Source: Nitrososphaerales archaeon (GTDB lineage Archaea; Thermoproteota; Nitrososphaeria; Nitrososphaerales; UBA183). Taken from it: a stretch of DNA of 6,500 nt. A program made the position numbers and the translations under genes. This document shows, one piece after another, positions 6,090 to 6,500 of this stretch (position 1 is its first letter; each line of letters opens with the position of its first letter). The stretch spans positions 1 through 6,500 of the forward strand of contig JASIEW010000138.1 in the NCBI GenBank assembly GCA_030045755.1. The letters run 5' to 3'. The notes beneath the pieces were generated by a model that saw nothing but the letters and a program-made list of their open reading frames with translations, had not been told where the DNA came from and made no database searches.

Positions 6090-6500
6090 CACAGACCTCG
6101 CCGCTTCAGAGCCGTCTCGACTTTCTCGAACGTGGCCTCGGGGTCGCCGTCCGTCGTTATCCTTTCGACCTCCGTCTCGCCTAGCTCCCCGTGGACTTCG
6201 CCGATGGCTGAATAGAAGCGCTCCCTGAAGTAGCCGTCGAGGTTGCGTTCCCTGTCCCCCTTGCGCGCCTGTCTCCGGCCGATGGTGCCTCCGCCCGCCT
6301 CTAGCCTCAGGTAGACGTCTGGCCTCATCTTCTCGTCCCTGAGTATTGAGCGACACAGAGACAGCAACGCCGGGTAAGCTTTGCTCTTTCGCATCTCGAA
6401 CCTGACCTTCGCGTAGGCGAGGTCTCCGAGCAGGTAACCCTCGGAAACGATGCTCCTCGTCTTTCTCGAGCGAGAGATCTCGAAACAGAACCCCATCGTA
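6086..6500 (-). CDS. P-loop nucleotide kinase-like protein (dTMP-kinase-like), 5'-truncated by window edge
   Basis: The frame is open to the window edge, and the ATG at 6496 is probably internal because no P-loop (GxxGxGKS/T) is present. About 137 residues are visible. Counting from that ATG, SIVSEGYLLGDLAYAKV (15-31) resembles the DRYxxSxxAYQ segment that binds nucleotide in thymidylate kinases. MRPDVYLRLEA (57-67) resembles the PDlxixLxx strand. IGRRQARKGDRERNLDGYF (72-90) resembles the R-rich lid with R..R..E, followed by a helix and a VERITTDGDPEATFEKV ending like the viDa...eev C-terminus. The expected full length of about 200 residues fits a missing 60-80 residue N-terminus with the ATP site. 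A deoxynucleoside kinase or another member of the same fold is possible. The stop TGA overlaps the GTG start of the phosphatase gene, which points to an operon. Confidence 0.6.
   Translation of the reverse strand, partial: TMGFCFEISRSRKTRSIVSEGYLLGDLAYAKVRFEMRKSKAYPALLSLCRSILRDEKMRPDVYLRLEAGGGTIGRRQARKGDRERNLDGYFRERFYSAIGEVHGELGETEVERITTDGDPEATFEKVETALKRRGLW
6095..6099 (-). promoter_or_regulatory. Ribosome binding site for the GTG start at 6089
   Basis: Read on the minus strand, GAGGT lies 5 nt before GTG 6089 and only 2 nt before GTG 6092, so it favours the inner GTG as the start. Confidence 0.6.

Noticed and set aside
6090..6356. N-terminal extension of the phosphatase frame up to ATG 6356
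   Set aside because: Low-complexity Arg/Gly-rich sequence that is the shadow of the kinase-like gene. GTG 6089 with GAGGT gives the normal family length.

Overview
The window looks like part of a GC-rich archaeal chromosome. The evidence is heavy use of AGG for arginine despite the high GC, many TTG/GTG starts, good GGAGG-type ribosome binding sites, 4-nt start/stop overlaps, and methionine-synthase barrels of the short archaeal type. A member of Thermoproteota (TACK), for example a Nitrososphaeria or Bathyarchaeia relative, is my best guess. The sequence alone does not settle this, and the metK is of the bacterial family.

Plus strand, 1-5279: a tightly packed, one-direction gene row for methionine and S-adenosylmethionine. 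It begins with the 3' part of metK (S-adenosylmethionine synthetase, about 121 residues missing at the window edge). Three consecutive proteins built on the MetE/UROD-like methionine-synthase barrel follow: a barrel without recognisable zinc ligands (927-1832, probably starting further upstream), a barrel with the full His-x-Cys / Glu / Cys zinc set (1829-3091), and a MesA-like barrel with a C-terminal extension resembling DUF4346 (3093-4388). The row ends with metF (5,10-methylenetetrahydrofolate reductase, 4401-5279). Together they would reduce methylene-folate to methyl-folate, move the methyl group to homocysteine and activate methionine to SAM. How the labour is split among the three barrels is not obvious and is the main point of interest.

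Minus strand, 6500-5262: a 5'-truncated P-loop nucleotide-kinase-like gene (dTMP-kinase-like) overlaps by GTGA an inositol-monophosphatase/fructose-bisphosphatase family gene. That gene runs tail to tail into metF with an 18-bp overlap of coding ends.

No RNA genes, mobile elements, CRISPR arrays, repeats or convincing terminators were seen. The only stretch not covered by a standard-start CDS is 796-926, and it is open in the frame of the following gene and probably coding.
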